Below, piece by piece: positions 43,916 through 53,314 of a stretch of DNA of 64,000 nucleotides (the first letter of the stretch is position 1; the number at the start of each line of letters is the position of its first letter). Position numbers and translations under genes: made by a program. Under the pieces are notes generated by a model. It was not told where the DNA came from. It made no database searches and worked only from the letters and a program-made list of their open reading frames with translations. This DNA comes from Actinomadura montaniterrae (GTDB lineage: Bacteria; Actinomycetota; Actinomycetes; Streptosporangiales; Streptosporangiaceae), in the NCBI RefSeq assembly GCF_008923365.1, contig NZ_WBMR01000023.1, positions 1 to 64,000 on the forward strand, written 5' to 3'.

Positions 43916-44887
43916 TCACCTCGGCCGGTGGAGCGGCACGGGTTCAGTCGAGAAACGGGCGCTGCGGGCGTCGCGTTCGCCGCCGAAGCGGCGTGTGAGA
44001 ATCTCGTAGAGTTCGGGCCGCCGCCCCTGGATCCAGCGACGGCCGGTCGACATGGGCAGCAGGTCGAGATCGAGATCGGCGACCACCATGGTGTCCTCGG
44101 CGGCCCAGGTCTCGGCGAGGATCCTGCCGTAGGGATCGAGGATCATCGCATTGCCGGTGCGTACCTCATCGTCATCCTCGCCAACCCCGTTGCTGAACAA
44201 GAGGAAGAGACCGTTGTCATGTGCGCGGGAGGGCAGCCAGCGCATGAGCCACTCCCGGCCGTTCGGCCCGCGAAACTCGGCCTCGATCGACTGGCGATCC
44301 CGGTCCCGGCCCCGCCACAGTTCCAGGGGGATCGGGCGCATGCCGTGCGGGCTGCGTGAGGCGGTGCCGCCCGTCTGGTGAGGCGCGATGAGGACCACTG
44401 CGCCTAGCAGCGCGGTTGCCCGGACGTTCTCGACAAGGTTGTTGTCCCAGCAGATGAGGACCCCCATGCGCACGCCCCATGGGGTGTCGAAGACGGTGAA
44501 GCGGTCGCCACTGGAGATCGCTTCGTGTTCGAACGCGTGCAGTTTCCGGTGAACGTGGACGCGCCCGTCCGGCAGGCACATGGCGTAGGAGTTGAACAGG
44601 CATCCTTGATCATCGATCTCCAGGAAGCCCACGCCCACGGCCACTCCCAGCGTGCCCGCCAGCCCGCGCACGAACGTCAAGGACGGGCCGCTCACCGGCT
44701 CGGCGAGTTCCTGTAGCCGGTCGGCCGTCTGACGGCGAAGGTGCCAGTAGCCCGTCACGCACATCTCGGGGAAGACGACGACCCGCGCCCCGGCCTCGGC
44801 CGCCCGCGTGGTGAAGTGCTCGATCCTGGCCAGGTTGTAGGCCTTGTCATCGGGCCGATGCTCGAACTGGACGGTCGCACAACGCAT
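43916..44887 (-). CDS. Nitrilase-superfamily carbon-nitrogen hydrolase
   Basis: 323 aa from ATG 44887 (GAGGAGGAACC upstream). The Glu-Lys-Cys triad is Glu41 in VVFPEMCVTGY, Lys115 in HVHRKLHAFE and Cys146 in VLICWDNNLVENVR. Members hydrolyse nitriles, amides or carbamoyl groups. NN after CWD and the HQTGG segment are not those of classic nitrilases, so an amidase or carbamoylase role is as likely. The gene is divergent from a LysR regulator 106 bp away, which probably controls it. Confidence 0.92.
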   Translation of the reverse strand: MRCATVQFEHRPDDKAYNLARIEHFTTRAAEAGARVVVFPEMCVTGYWHLRRQTADRLQELAEPVSGPSLTFVRGLAGTLGVAVGVGFLEIDDQGCLFNSYAMCLPDGRVHVHRKLHAFEHEAISSGDRFTVFDTPWGVRMGVLICWDNNLVENVRATALLGAVVLIAPHQTGGTASRSPHGMRPIPLELWRGRDRDRQSIEAEFRGPNGREWLMRWLPSRAHDNGLFLLFSNGVGEDDDEVRTGNAMILDPYGRILAETWAAEDTMVVADLDLDLLPMSTGRRWIQGRRPELYEILTRRFGGERDARSARFSTEPVPLHRPR

Positions 44888-44993
44888 GGTTCCTCCTCGT
44901 CGCCGCTCCTGCGCATTCTGCGCATTCACCACCGAACCCTCTCGCAGCACATTCGTCCAATGAATCTTTGGAGCAATGACATAACCTCAGGGA

Positions 44994-45920
44994 ATGGATA
45001 TCCGACTGCTCCGCACCTTCCTGACAGTCGTCGAGCACCGCGCCTTCGGCCGGGCGGCGCTGGCGTTGGCCATGACCCAACCGGCTCTGACCAAACAGAT
45101 CCAGGCACTGGAGACGCAGGTCGGAGGACGGCTGTTCCATCGGGGTCGGCACGGCGCCACGCTCACCGACCTCGGCGCAATCCTTCTGCCCGAGGCAGAG
45201 GACCTGGTGCGGCGGGCCGACACCCTGGCCGTGCGAATGAACCGGATGGCTTCTGGGGAGATTGGAAGGCTGTCGGTGGGTTTCGGCATGTCGAGCATCG
45301 AGCTCGCGCCGCGGGCGGTGGCGGCATTCAGGCGGCGCTACCCGGACGTGGGCATCGTCCTGGACGACATGTCCTCACACGCACAACTGGAGCGGCTGGC
45401 AACGGGCGAGTTGGACGTCGGATTCGTTCGGCTCCCGGTTGGTGAGAAGTGGGAACGATTGTCCCTGCGGACCGACCGCCTCGCGATCGCCACGGCGGGG
45501 GATTCGCTGCCAGAGAACGCGGATGAGGTGGCGCCATGGTCCGCGGGGCGGCCGTTCGTCGCCTTGGCTCAGGCGAAGGGGCCGGGGCTGGCTTCACAGA
45601 TCGAGAGGTTCCGCGCCTGTTTCGGTGTGGACACCGAGGTGGTGCAGGAGGCACATGACTTGCAGACCGTGCTCGCCCTGGTGGCGGCCGGCATTGGTGT
45701 CGCGTTCGTCCCGGTCAGCGCGGACTCTATAGCACCGGCGCAGGTCATGCTCAGAGCGGTGGATCACGAGGCTGCAACCTGGCAGATCGGGGCTGTGTGG
45801 AATCGACAGGCCCGCAATCCACTGACCGGCAACTTCGTGGCGGTCGTGCGAGAAGTGGCCGCGTGGCAGGACGACAGGTTCCCGTCCGATCAAGACGAGC
45901 GACGGGATCTCGTCAACTGA
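44994..45920 (+). CDS. LysR-family transcriptional regulator
   Basis: 308 aa. Winged-helix N-terminus MDIRLLRTFLTVVEHRAFGR and AALALAMTQPALTKQIQALE is the LysR signature, followed by a periplasmic-binding-like effector domain (GRLSVGFGMSSIELAPRAV, VLALVAAGIGVAFVPVSA). It is divergent from the nitrilase-family gene, the typical position for its activator; the effector is likely that enzyme's substrate or product. Confidence 0.93.
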   Translation: MDIRLLRTFLTVVEHRAFGRAALALAMTQPALTKQIQALETQVGGRLFHRGRHGATLTDLGAILLPEAEDLVRRADTLAVRMNRMASGEIGRLSVGFGMSSIELAPRAVAAFRRRYPDVGIVLDDMSSHAQLERLATGELDVGFVRLPVGEKWERLSLRTDRLAIATAGDSLPENADEVAPWSAGRPFVALAQAKGPGLASQIERFRACFGVDTEVVQEAHDLQTVLALVAAGIGVAFVPVSADSIAPAQVMLRAVDHEAATWQIGAVWNRQARNPLTGNFVAVVREVAAWQDDRFPSDQDERRDLVN

Positions 45921-45979
45921 GCTCAGGCCATCTCAAGAGTGGCCCTGGGTGACATACGCAGCCTGGCGGGTGTCGGTCG

Positions 45980-46162
45980 ATTCCACGCGGTCGACGGCCA
46001 CCGGCTTTCGACCCCGAGCGCTACAAGCAGCGCAACACCGTCGAACGCGCCATCAACCGCCTCAAGCAGTTCCGCGCCGTCGCGACCCGCTTCGACAAAC
46101 GCCGCTACCTGTTCACCGGCACCATCACCATCGCCGTCCTGGTCATCTGCCTACGCACCTGA
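45980..46162 (+). pseudogene. IS5-family transposase C-terminal fragment
   Basis: In frame to a stop at 46,162: GRRPPAFDPERYKQRNTVER, AINRLKQFRAVATRFDKRRY, then LFTGTITIAVLVICLRT. This is the last 55-60 residues of an IS5-type transposase. Its catalytic Glu (NTVERAINRLK) is present, but the rest is gone. Confidence 0.82.
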
Positions 46163-46177
46163 TCCAAGAAACAAGCC

Positions 46178-47662
46178 CTAGCCCCGGAGTGAATAGGCGG
46201 CAAGGCGGTCAGCGAAGGCGTCCTCGAGATCCTTGGGCGGTTCGGTGAGAAGACCGTTGATCATCAGGGAGAACACCAGCGGCTTTCCCGTAGAGGTGGT
46301 GACATACCCTGAGAGGCAGCTCACGCCGGTCAGGGTTCCTGTCTTGGCGTTGACCCGTCCTGCGGCGGGTCCATTGCGCATCCGGTCGGCGAGAGTTCCG
46401 CCTATCATCCGATCGGGATTTCCGGCGACGGGGAGCGCGTCGTGGAACGTACCGAACCACGGTTTGCGCCTAGCGCCGAACAGCAGGGTAGTGATCTCGC
46501 GTGGCGAGACCGCGTCCATCGAGGACAGCCCTGAGCCGTCGCGGAGCCGGAGGGCTCTGATGCCCATGCGGGTCAGGAATTTTGAAACCGTCGCCAGTCC
46601 GGCGGCCCAGGTGCCCTGGTGCATTGCATGTTGCCCCATGGACTTGACGAGGACCTCGGCCATGGTGGAATTGCTGCGCTTGAGCAGTGGAACCACCAGG
46701 GAAGACAAAGGTGCGGACTCGTGCGAGGCGAGCTGGCGCGCGCCGGGCGGTGCCGCGTGTTCGACGGTCGGTCCGCCGACCCGGATCCCATGGTCGGTTA
46801 GCGCCTTGCGGAACAGCGCTGTTGCGTACCGAGTAGGGTCCCAGACGCTCACCGGCCTCATAAGCGGTGGAGCGCCAGCGGCCATCTCGCCCGCGACCAC
46901 GATCCTGTTACCGCCGCGCTCGCGCTGCATGGTGATGTTCGTGGGCCCATGCCCCCGGGTCGTGCGGTTGACCACCGTGAAGAATTTCCCAGGATCCGGC
47001 GCGAGCCGCACCTGGGGACGATTCGCTCCCGGGTCCACCTCCACCATCACCGAGCCCGCGTCGTCATCGGAGTCGGGCGAGACAGTGAGCGCGGAGATCT
47101 GCGCACTGTCGTAACTGGACTCGTCGCCGACGTCCCAGTCCGATCCAAGCCGCTGACCATCGAACCAGGTGTCATCGGCCACCAGCCTCCCCGCCACCTC
47201 CTTGATCCCGAAGGACGCCAGCCGGCCCGCGAGCGCGTCGTAGTCCGCCGGCCGGATGCTGGGGTCGCCCGTACCCTGGAGAAAGAGGTCTCCGTCCATT
47301 CTGTGCCCAGGCTTGGCCGTGGCTAGGACGCGGGTGGAAAAGCGGTGACCAGGGCCCAGGACCTCCAACGCAGCGGCGGTCGTGAGCAGCTTCTGATTCG
47401 AGCCCGGAATCAGTGTCTTGGTGGGGTCTTTGGCGAACAGCGTCTTACCGGTCCTCGCATCGCGTACATCGGCTCCGCTCTGCGCAGACGCCAGTCGAGG
47501 ATCGCGCAGCAGCGTCTTCAGATGCGTGCGCAACCGCGACTCGGTCGTGGGCCCCCCGGACAGCCTCCAGGAGACTGCTACCGCGGTGACCGCCACCGCG
47601 ACCACCAGGGCCACCCCCGAGACGAGTGATTTGCGGAAACGCGGGTGCGCGAAAATGTGCAA
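46178..47662 (-). CDS. dacB: D-alanyl-D-alanine carboxypeptidase / PBP4 (DacB family)
   Basis: About 494 aa from TTG 47662, which has GAGGGA 6 nt upstream; another TTG at 47680 is possible. An uncleaved membrane segment follows (KSLVSGVALVVAVAVTAVAV). Penicillin-binding motifs of class C are all present: SNQK (SxxK) near residue 90 in LIPGSNQKLLT, SNS (SxN) in KRSNSTMAEVLVK and KTG in NAKTGTLTGVSCL. The DacB insert domain lies between the first two. It trims or cross-links peptidoglycan stem peptides outside the membrane. It is flanked by transposase fragments but looks intact. Confidence 0.92.
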   Translation of the reverse strand: MHIFAHPRFRKSLVSGVALVVAVAVTAVAVSWRLSGGPTTESRLRTHLKTLLRDPRLASAQSGADVRDARTGKTLFAKDPTKTLIPGSNQKLLTTAAALEVLGPGHRFSTRVLATAKPGHRMDGDLFLQGTGDPSIRPADYDALAGRLASFGIKEVAGRLVADDTWFDGQRLGSDWDVGDESSYDSAQISALTVSPDSDDDAGSVMVEVDPGANRPQVRLAPDPGKFFTVVNRTTRGHGPTNITMQRERGGNRIVVAGEMAAGAPPLMRPVSVWDPTRYATALFRKALTDHGIRVGGPTVEHAAPPGARQLASHESAPLSSLVVPLLKRSNSTMAEVLVKSMGQHAMHQGTWAAGLATVSKFLTRMGIRALRLRDGSGLSSMDAVSPREITTLLFGARRKPWFGTFHDALPVAGNPDRMIGGTLADRMRNGPAAGRVNAKTGTLTGVSCLSGYVTTSTGKPLVFSLMINGLLTEPPKDLEDAFADRLAAYSLRG

Positions 47663-47752
47663 GTCGGCTCCCTCAAGCAACGCATCCCATGACTTCTGTC
47701 ACGGGTCCTCCGTGCAAACCGCCTAGCCAGGTTCGCTTCAGCAACTGTCCGC

Positions 47753-47890
47753 TCACCAAACGCCGCCGCAACCGGTGAGGCGGAGGGTCATGAGGTCGGT
47801 CATGGCGATGTGGATCACAGCGGCGGAGTTGGTGGGGAGGGTTTCGTAGCCGCGGGCCAGGCGGCGGTGCAGCATAAGCCAGGACGATGG
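47753..47890 (-). pseudogene. Transposase C-terminal fragment (IS5-like)
   Basis: Reads SWLMLHRRLARGYETLPTNS, then AAVIHIAMTDLMTLRLTG, the end of a frequent actinobacterial DDE transposase; upstream sequence is unrelated. Confidence 0.72.
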
Positions 47891-48471
47891 GTCGGCCGAG
47901 CGGCGAGGTGCCAGCCGGAGCTGGTCCCTTTTCCGCTCGGCCCCCGCCGAACCGGACTTGATGGTTTCCCGATCATCCGGCTCTCCAGTGACTACTGCGT
48001 GAGCGGTGAAGCTGTCTGCCCGTGGTGGACGTATAGTTGATGAGTTCGACCGCAGCCCATACGTGGCAGTCCGAGACGAAGGTCTCGCAGCTCGCTTCCA
48101 AGCGGACCGAAGGGGCAATCTTCACCGGGCGGCCGTCGGCTGCCCTTCGAAGGAGAACCGCGAGCTCCACAGGGACAGCCTCACCAACCCGATCACCCCA
48201 TGGTCGGACCCATCGTCCCAGGCGCCTCGACCGACCATTCGACCAGCATTACGAAGGTGCATAAGGCGCCCCTGGGGGGAACTTGATCGTTCACCGTTAC
48301 CGGTCGGCCCTCAGGGACCGAGACGGCCGACCGAGCATGTGCTCCTGAGGCGTTGTGCGGAAGCCGAGATACCGAAGTGCGCTGGACGCCAGCGCGAGTT
48401 TCAGTCGGGTGGTCTGAGACCCCACAGCTAGATCTCAAGGTGAGAGCCACGCATGATTCTGGTTGGAATCT
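47891..48471. other. Intergenic region without a supported gene
   Basis: 580 bp between the transposase fragment and the quinone reductase gene. Open frames on both strands have no protein-like start or recognisable domain. It probably contains decayed IS sequence. Confidence 0.45.
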
Positions 48472-49419
48472 CTAACGGCCGACGACGGAGGCTTCCGTCT
48501 CGGCAGAGCCGATGGCCAGGATCGCCTTGCCGCTAACCCGCCGTTCGCGCAGTGCCTTGGCCGCCTCGGCCACCTGCTCCAAGGATCCACGCCAACCGAT
48601 TTCAACGGTGAGAGCCCCTTCGGTGACTAGCTGGATGAGCGTAGCCAGATCCCCACCAAACTCGCCCTGATTAAGGAAGGAGTTCAGCGATTTGGCCGGT
48701 CCGACGGTGGCGTACGGTGGGAAGACGGCTGGTTCGCCGGACGTCCAGCCCACGCTCTGCAGGCTGCCTCCTGGTGCCAACTTGTCCCAAGCTTGCACGA
48801 GCTGCGGGCCTCCGACGCTGTCGATCACAATGTCGGGCGACATGCTGAGCCCCTCGAGCCCAATCAGCACCTCGCTGGCACCCGCCCTGGCAGGCCCTTC
48901 CGCACGGGCGGCCGAGCCCACAGAGGCGATCACATAGGCTCCGGCGTGGGTCGCGAGCTGCACCGCGAATAGTCCGACACCGCCAGACGCGCCGGTGACG
49001 AGCACTCGCTTTTCTCTCGACAGCCCCGCGGCGCGCAACGAGCGGAGCGCCGCCAGTCCTGCCACGGGCAGCGCCGCTGCTACTGCCAAGTCGACCGACG
49101 CAGGAACGGGAGCCAGCGCGGTTACATCGACCGCGACACGTTCGGCAAAAGCACCTGGAGCCATGGCCACCACGCGTGTGCCGACCGCCGGGCCAGTGCC
49201 ATCGGCCGCTGCCTGCGTAACCACACCTGCAGCGTCTGAACCGAGTACTGCACCAGGCGGTACGCGGCCAGATCGAGCGTCGTTGAGATCCCCGTGATTC
49301 AGTGAGGCGTGAGACACCTCCATCACCACCTGTCCAGGTCCCGCGACGGGCTCGGGCAGCTCAGCCACACGCATCAACTCACTGGCCGACCGATCCACCA
49401 CGAGAGCGCGTACTGACAT
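48472..49419 (-). CDS. Quinone oxidoreductase-like MDR family protein
   Basis: 315 aa from ATG 49419 (GGAGGGG upstream). GroES-like N-terminal domain with VSHASLNHGDLNDARSGR and LGSDAAGVV, then a Rossmann fold with VLVTGASGGVGLFAVQLATH. The zinc-ligand residues of alcohol dehydrogenases are absent, so it is the zinc-free quinone/enone reductase branch, NAD(P)H dependent. No operon partner; the upstream 265 bp (49,420-49,685) hold no gene. Confidence 0.9.
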   Translation of the reverse strand: MSVRALVVDRSASELMRVAELPEPVAGPGQVVMEVSHASLNHGDLNDARSGRVPPGAVLGSDAAGVVTQAAADGTGPAVGTRVVAMAPGAFAERVAVDVTALAPVPASVDLAVAAALPVAGLAALRSLRAAGLSREKRVLVTGASGGVGLFAVQLATHAGAYVIASVGSAARAEGPARAGASEVLIGLEGLSMSPDIVIDSVGGPQLVQAWDKLAPGGSLQSVGWTSGEPAVFPPYATVGPAKSLNSFLNQGEFGGDLATLIQLVTEGALTVEIGWRGSLEQVAEAAKALRERRVSGKAILAIGSAETEASVVGR

Positions 49420-49685
49420 GTCCCCTCCAGTAGGGATTGCTCCGATGGGAAGGTCACATCGGAACTCGAAGTCTTCCGGCCAGGACTCCCGGCCAACAAG
49501 AACCGTAGCAGATTGTTTCGTTGCAGACGGATCTTGCTTCCTCCAGTCGTCGAACGGGGGCGCGACCGTCTCAACCACCGCCGGACTGGTGCAGTCGATG
49601 GCGGCGCCTACTTCCGGCCAACCTGCTCAGAGTGCGGCCCATCGCTCAGCGCACGCCAACGGCGAGCGAGCAGAGACGGGGTGGG

Positions 49686-50333
49686 CTACAGATGCCCGCG
49701 GGGGTGAGCGATCCATTGATGCCAGCAGTCGGCGAGGACGAGGTCGGCCATCCTGCGGTAGCCACCACTTCCAGGATGGGCGCCATCACCCGCCATCGCC
49801 TCCTCGACCCAGACCGGGTCACGCGCCAATTTCAACGTGGTGTCGATGAAGGGGACGCCGCGCGAGAGACACAGGGTCGCCATTTCGCTGGCAAGACTCG
49901 ACGTCCGCAGCAGATGGTCAGCGCCTGCATCGATGACAGGAGGCGGTCCCACGACCAGAGGTGCGATCCCCGAATGGCGACACTGGTCCAGGACGGCTGC
50001 CAGATCATGGAGACTGTCGGACGGGTCGACCCGGATCTCGCCGTCCTCCTCCAGGGTGTCGTTGCTGCCGCAGGAGATCACCAACCTGTTGTCGGCGTCG
50101 GGAACCGCACGAGCGAGTATCTCCCGCCGGCATCGACGCAGGACGTCCTGGAAGGTGTTGCGCCTGACTCCCAGATTGAAGGCGGTGATCCCATCGCCCG
50201 TCGCCTGCAGCACCCGGCCGACCCAGCCCCGATACTCCGGGTCACCGATCCCTTGGACGAAAGAGTCACCGATGAAGCAGATCCGCAACTGTGCGCTCTG
50301 AGGCGTGCCATGCGAGTATTGACGAGTGATCAA
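49686..50333 (-). CDS. SGNH/GDSL-family hydrolase
   Basis: 215 aa with a TTG start at 50333 (uncertain). Block I is ICFIGDSFVQGIGDPEYRGW with the nucleophile Ser. Block II Gly is in FNLGVRRNT, block III is SCGSNDT (Asn) and block V is GDGAHPGSGGYRRMA with the Asp-His pair. It is an intracellular esterase or lipase-like hydrolase, as no signal peptide is visible. It is divergent from a GNAT gene; if both listed starts are right, the 5' ends overlap by 8 nt. Confidence 0.88.
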   Translation of the reverse strand: MITRQYSHGTPQSAQLRICFIGDSFVQGIGDPEYRGWVGRVLQATGDGITAFNLGVRRNTFQDVLRRCRREILARAVPDADNRLVISCGSNDTLEEDGEIRVDPSDSLHDLAAVLDQCRHSGIAPLVVGPPPVIDAGADHLLRTSSLASEMATLCLSRGVPFIDTTLKLARDPVWVEEAMAGDGAHPGSGGYRRMADLVLADCWHQWIAHPRGHL

Positions 50334-50871
50334 CGACTTTCCTTCGGATTTGGTGGTACGGCGTCCAGCGGCAGGGGATCATGCGCGTGTGCTTGCGGTA
50401 CTCGATCGCTGGTGGGGCGGGCTGGGAGGAGAGGCCGGGTCCACGGAGCGCGCACTGCTGCTCCCGCGGCTCTTCTTTCAGCATTTCAACACGACCAGCT
50501 ATTTGGCTGAACGACCGGATGGCAGTCTCGGCGCCTTTCTGATCGGTTTCCTATCGCAAAGCGATCCCGAAGTGGCTTACATCCACTTCGTCGGCGTTGA
50601 TCCTGCCTTGCATGGACAAGGCATCGCGACCGCCCTCTACCAAGGCTTCTTTGATCAGGTCCGATCGCACGGGCGCCGTCACGTCCATTGCGTTACCAGC
50701 CCCGGAAACACCGCCTCTCAAGCATTTCATCGTCGGCTCGGCTTCGATATATTGTCCGGAGAACAGGGGACTGGCGACACTCCCTTCCAGCCGGACTACG
50801 ACGGCCCGGGAATCGGCCGCGTCGTCTTCGCGCTGGATCTCGCCCGTCGCCCGTCCCGTCGGTCAAGGTGA
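50326..50871 (+). CDS. GNAT-family N-acetyltransferase
   Basis: 181 aa from GTG 50326. Acetyl-CoA motif A is FVGVDPALHGQGIATALYQG, preceded by the beta strand GSLGAFLIGFLSQSDPEVAY and followed by CVTSPGNTASQAFHRRLGF (motif B). The substrate is unknown. The gene is followed by 170 bp without a gene, then convergent SDR. Confidence 0.9.
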   Translation: MINDFPSDLVVRRPAAGDHARVLAVLDRWWGGLGGEAGSTERALLLPRLFFQHFNTTSYLAERPDGSLGAFLIGFLSQSDPEVAYIHFVGVDPALHGQGIATALYQGFFDQVRSHGRRHVHCVTSPGNTASQAFHRRLGFDILSGEQGTGDTPFQPDYDGPGIGRVVFALDLARRPSRRSR

Positions 50872-51043
50872 AGAGCAGGCCGGAACCACGGCGGCATTGT
50901 GCCTGAGAGACCTGCCGACCTTGTTCGTCCTTGAACAGGTCCCGGACACCCGACGTGTTCGCGATGACTGTGTGCCTCGCGATTTCGACAACCAGGAGCA
51001 GGGGCGACGAGTCACCACCGCTCCTGGCCCTGCACCTCAACAG

Positions 51044-51787
51044 CTAAGCGAATCCACCGGTGGCACGGATGTTCTGGCCGGTGATCCAACGGCTGTCGGG
51101 TCCGGCGAGGAAGGCCACGACATCGGCGATGTCGGCCGGCTGCCCGACTCGGCCGAGCGGAGTGACGGCGGGGATCTGCGCGAGTTGCTGTTCGCTGTTC
51201 GCACCGCGCAGAAGATCCGTGTCGGTGAATCCGGGTGACACCGTGTTCACCGTGATGCCACGCGGCCCCAGTTCCCTCGCGGCCGCGGCGGTGAGTTGCT
51301 CGATCGCCCCTTTGCTCGCGGTGTACAGGGCTATGCCGAGCCCCGGCCTGATCGTGTTCACGGTGGAGATGTTGATGATGCGCCCGGCATCGCGCATATT
51401 CCTGGCGGCGTAACGCACGGTAAGGAAAGTCGACTTCAGGTTGGTTGCCATCACTTGATCGTAGAGATCATCATCAATCTCTACGATGGAGGTCGGCGTG
51501 AAGGCCATGGCCACATTATTGACGAGTACATCGAGTCCCTCGAGCAGGTCCTCAGCATCCTTCATCAGGCGTTCGGCATTGGCTGGATCGGTGAAGTCGG
51601 CCTGTAGGCCTTGCGCCCTGCCGCCGGCTTGTGCGACCTTCTTCTCGACTTCGGTGGCTCGGCCTTTGCTCTGCGCGTAGCTGAAAACCACGTGCGCTCC
51701 CTCGCCGGCGATCCGCTCTACGATCGCGCGGCCGATCCCCCGGGAGCCCCCAGTGACGACGACCTTCTTACCTTGCAGCGCTTCCAT
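51044..51787 (-). CDS. SDR oxidoreductase (FabG-like)
   Basis: 247 aa from ATG 51787, preferred over TTG 51793 because GGGAGG lies 6 nt before it. TGGSRGIG nucleotide loop, FSYAQSKGRA after beta-2 (the NADP-type region), NNVAMAF, INISTVNTI with the catalytic Ser region, LYTASKGA with Tyr and Lys, TGQNIRATGG at the end. It lies 48 nt after another SDR gene and forms the last gene of a TetR-SDR-SDR operon. Substrate unknown. Confidence 0.9.
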   Translation of the reverse strand: MEALQGKKVVVTGGSRGIGRAIVERIAGEGAHVVFSYAQSKGRATEVEKKVAQAGGRAQGLQADFTDPANAERLMKDAEDLLEGLDVLVNNVAMAFTPTSIVEIDDDLYDQVMATNLKSTFLTVRYAARNMRDAGRIINISTVNTIRPGLGIALYTASKGAIEQLTAAAARELGPRGITVNTVSPGFTDTDLLRGANSEQQLAQIPAVTPLGRVGQPADIADVVAFLAGPDSRWITGQNIRATGGFA

Positions 51788-51835
51788 CGACAACCTCCCG
51801 ATCTACATCGGATATTCCGTTGTTCCGTGGTTTTG

Positions 51836-52624
51836 TCAACGCCAGTGACGATCTCCGACCAGCATCGTTTCCGCTCCTCCGTCGGCGAAGATGATCTGAC
51901 CGGTGACGAACCGGTTGCCCGCACCGGCCAGCCAGCAGATGAGCTCGGCGACCCACTCGGGGCGTCCTGGGAAACCCCCGAACGGTTGCGGCGCCGCGGT
52001 CTCCACGGCGATGCGCGTCTCCTCGCTCGCGAAGATCCAGGAAGCGGCGGGCGTGTCGACAACACCGGACGCGACGGCGTTAAGGGCGATGCCGGCTCCG
52101 GCCCACTCGGGAGTCGGAGCGACCCTGCGCACCCACCGGTTGAGCGCCCGTTTGGCGGCACCGTAAGCACCAGCGGCGCTGCCGGCGGATGGGTCCGCGT
52201 CGACGTAGGCCTGGGCAGCGGCTTCGTCTCCGTCAAGGCATGCTTGCAGCACTTGCTCATCCGCGGGCGACAGCGAGGAGGTCGACGACACCACGACGGC
52301 TCGAGGCGCTTCGCTCTGGATCAGCAACGGCCGCAACCCTGTGAGCGTTGCGACGGCGCCAAAGTAGTTCGTCTGCAGAAGCCCTCTCTTACCGCCACCG
52401 GCGATGGCGAGCACAGCGTCGATGGCCCCTCTGCTCGCTACCTCATCGACCAGCGATTGCCGTCCGTCGGGCGTGGACAGGTCAGCTTGGATGTCGGCAT
52501 CGCTGAGATCGCAGCCGATGACGTCGGCGCCACGCTCACGGAGCAGCGCCGCAGTCGCGGCCCCAACGCCCGACGCCGAGCCAGTCACGACGTACGTCCG
52601 GCCAGAGTGTTCAGGTCGCGTCAT
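51836..52624 (-). CDS. SDR oxidoreductase (3-alpha-HSD / coniferyl-alcohol-dehydrogenase-like)
   Basis: 262 aa. Nucleotide loop TGSASGVG, CDLSDADIQADLS after beta-2, AIAGGGKRG, VVSSTSSLSPADE, and the active site GAYGAAKRALNRWVRR with Tyr and Lys. A short inserted segment (LSPADEQVLQACLDGDEAAA) before the Tyr is typical of the 3-alpha-hydroxysteroid dehydrogenase / coniferyl-alcohol dehydrogenase group. Its ATG overlaps the stop of the TetR gene by 4 nt (ATGA). Confidence 0.87.
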   Translation of the reverse strand: MTRPEHSGRTYVVTGSASGVGAATAALLRERGADVIGCDLSDADIQADLSTPDGRQSLVDEVASRGAIDAVLAIAGGGKRGLLQTNYFGAVATLTGLRPLLIQSEAPRAVVVSSTSSLSPADEQVLQACLDGDEAAAQAYVDADPSAGSAAGAYGAAKRALNRWVRRVAPTPEWAGAGIALNAVASGVVDTPAASWIFASEETRIAVETAAPQPFGGFPGRPEWVAELICWLAGAGNRFVTGQIIFADGGAETMLVGDRHWR

Positions 52625-53247
52625 CGGTTTCCTCGCCTGCTTCCGTCGTGGGCAGGCCCGATGTCTCGGGACTCGGCCCGGGTGCTCCGGTCGAAAAGTT
52701 CGACCAGTTCGTTCGCGTACATGCTTGGGTCGAGGCCAGTGGACAGAAGCGGCGCAGCGCCGTCAATCGAAGCGCGCACGGCGGCCGCCATGACCTGTGG
52801 GTCGAATGCTCGGAACACGCCGTCACCCTGCCCTCTGACGAAGAGACGGACGAGTTGCCTCAGCGACTCGAGATGGTGCCGCTCCCAGTTGCCGAGGCCG
52901 CCGTTCAGAATGATCTGCCTAAGCGCCCGTACCTTTTGCGAGTGACCGGCAATGAATGCCACGTTCGCCCGGATGACGGCGGCGAGCAGGTCGCGCGTAC
53001 CGGCCACGGACTCGATGGCGAGCCGCATCCAGGCCTCGCCATCGGCCACGATCTGGTCAGCGACGGCTGTGAACAGCTCGTCCTTGCTAGAGAAGTGATA
53101 GGTGATCAGGCGTTTGCTGCTGAGCCCGGCCTCGTCGCAGATGGCCTCGAACGTGGTCGCCTGGTAGCCGCGTTCGGCCAGCAGTGTGATCGCGGCACTG
53201 ATGATCTGCTTCTTACGCGCCGCCGTCGCCGCCTCGCGTCTGGTCAT
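52621..53247 (-). CDS. TetR-family regulator of the SDR operon
   Basis: 208 aa. Helix-turn-helix: IISAAITLLAERGYQATTFE, then AICDEAGLSSKRLITYHFSS. The C-terminal region resembles the TetR_C group with RALRQIILNGGLGNWERHH. It is translationally coupled to two SDR genes, which it probably represses together with itself. A palindrome 46-67 bp upstream is the likely operator. Confidence 0.92.
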   Translation of the reverse strand: MTRREAATAARKKQIISAAITLLAERGYQATTFEAICDEAGLSSKRLITYHFSSKDELFTAVADQIVADGEAWMRLAIESVAGTRDLLAAVIRANVAFIAGHSQKVRALRQIILNGGLGNWERHHLESLRQLVRLFVRGQGDGVFRAFDPQVMAAAVRASIDGAAPLLSTGLDPSMYANELVELFDRSTRAESRDIGPAHDGSRRGNR

Positions 53248-53292
53248 GACAGCACAGGGGTTCGTTGACGACTGAGCTTATCCATGCGGCTA

Positions 53293-53314
53293 AAATTATC
53301 CGTGTGAGTAATTT
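53293..53314. promoter_or_regulatory. TetR operator candidate upstream of the TetR-SDR operon
   Basis: AAATTA-tccgtgtgag-TAATTT, perfect 6-bp arms with a 10-base spacer, AT-rich in GC-rich DNA, 46 bp before the TetR start. Confidence 0.6.

Noticed and set aside
47973-48431. Short open frames on both strands
   Set aside because: No recognised motif, no ribosome site and mutual overlap; region listed as empty.
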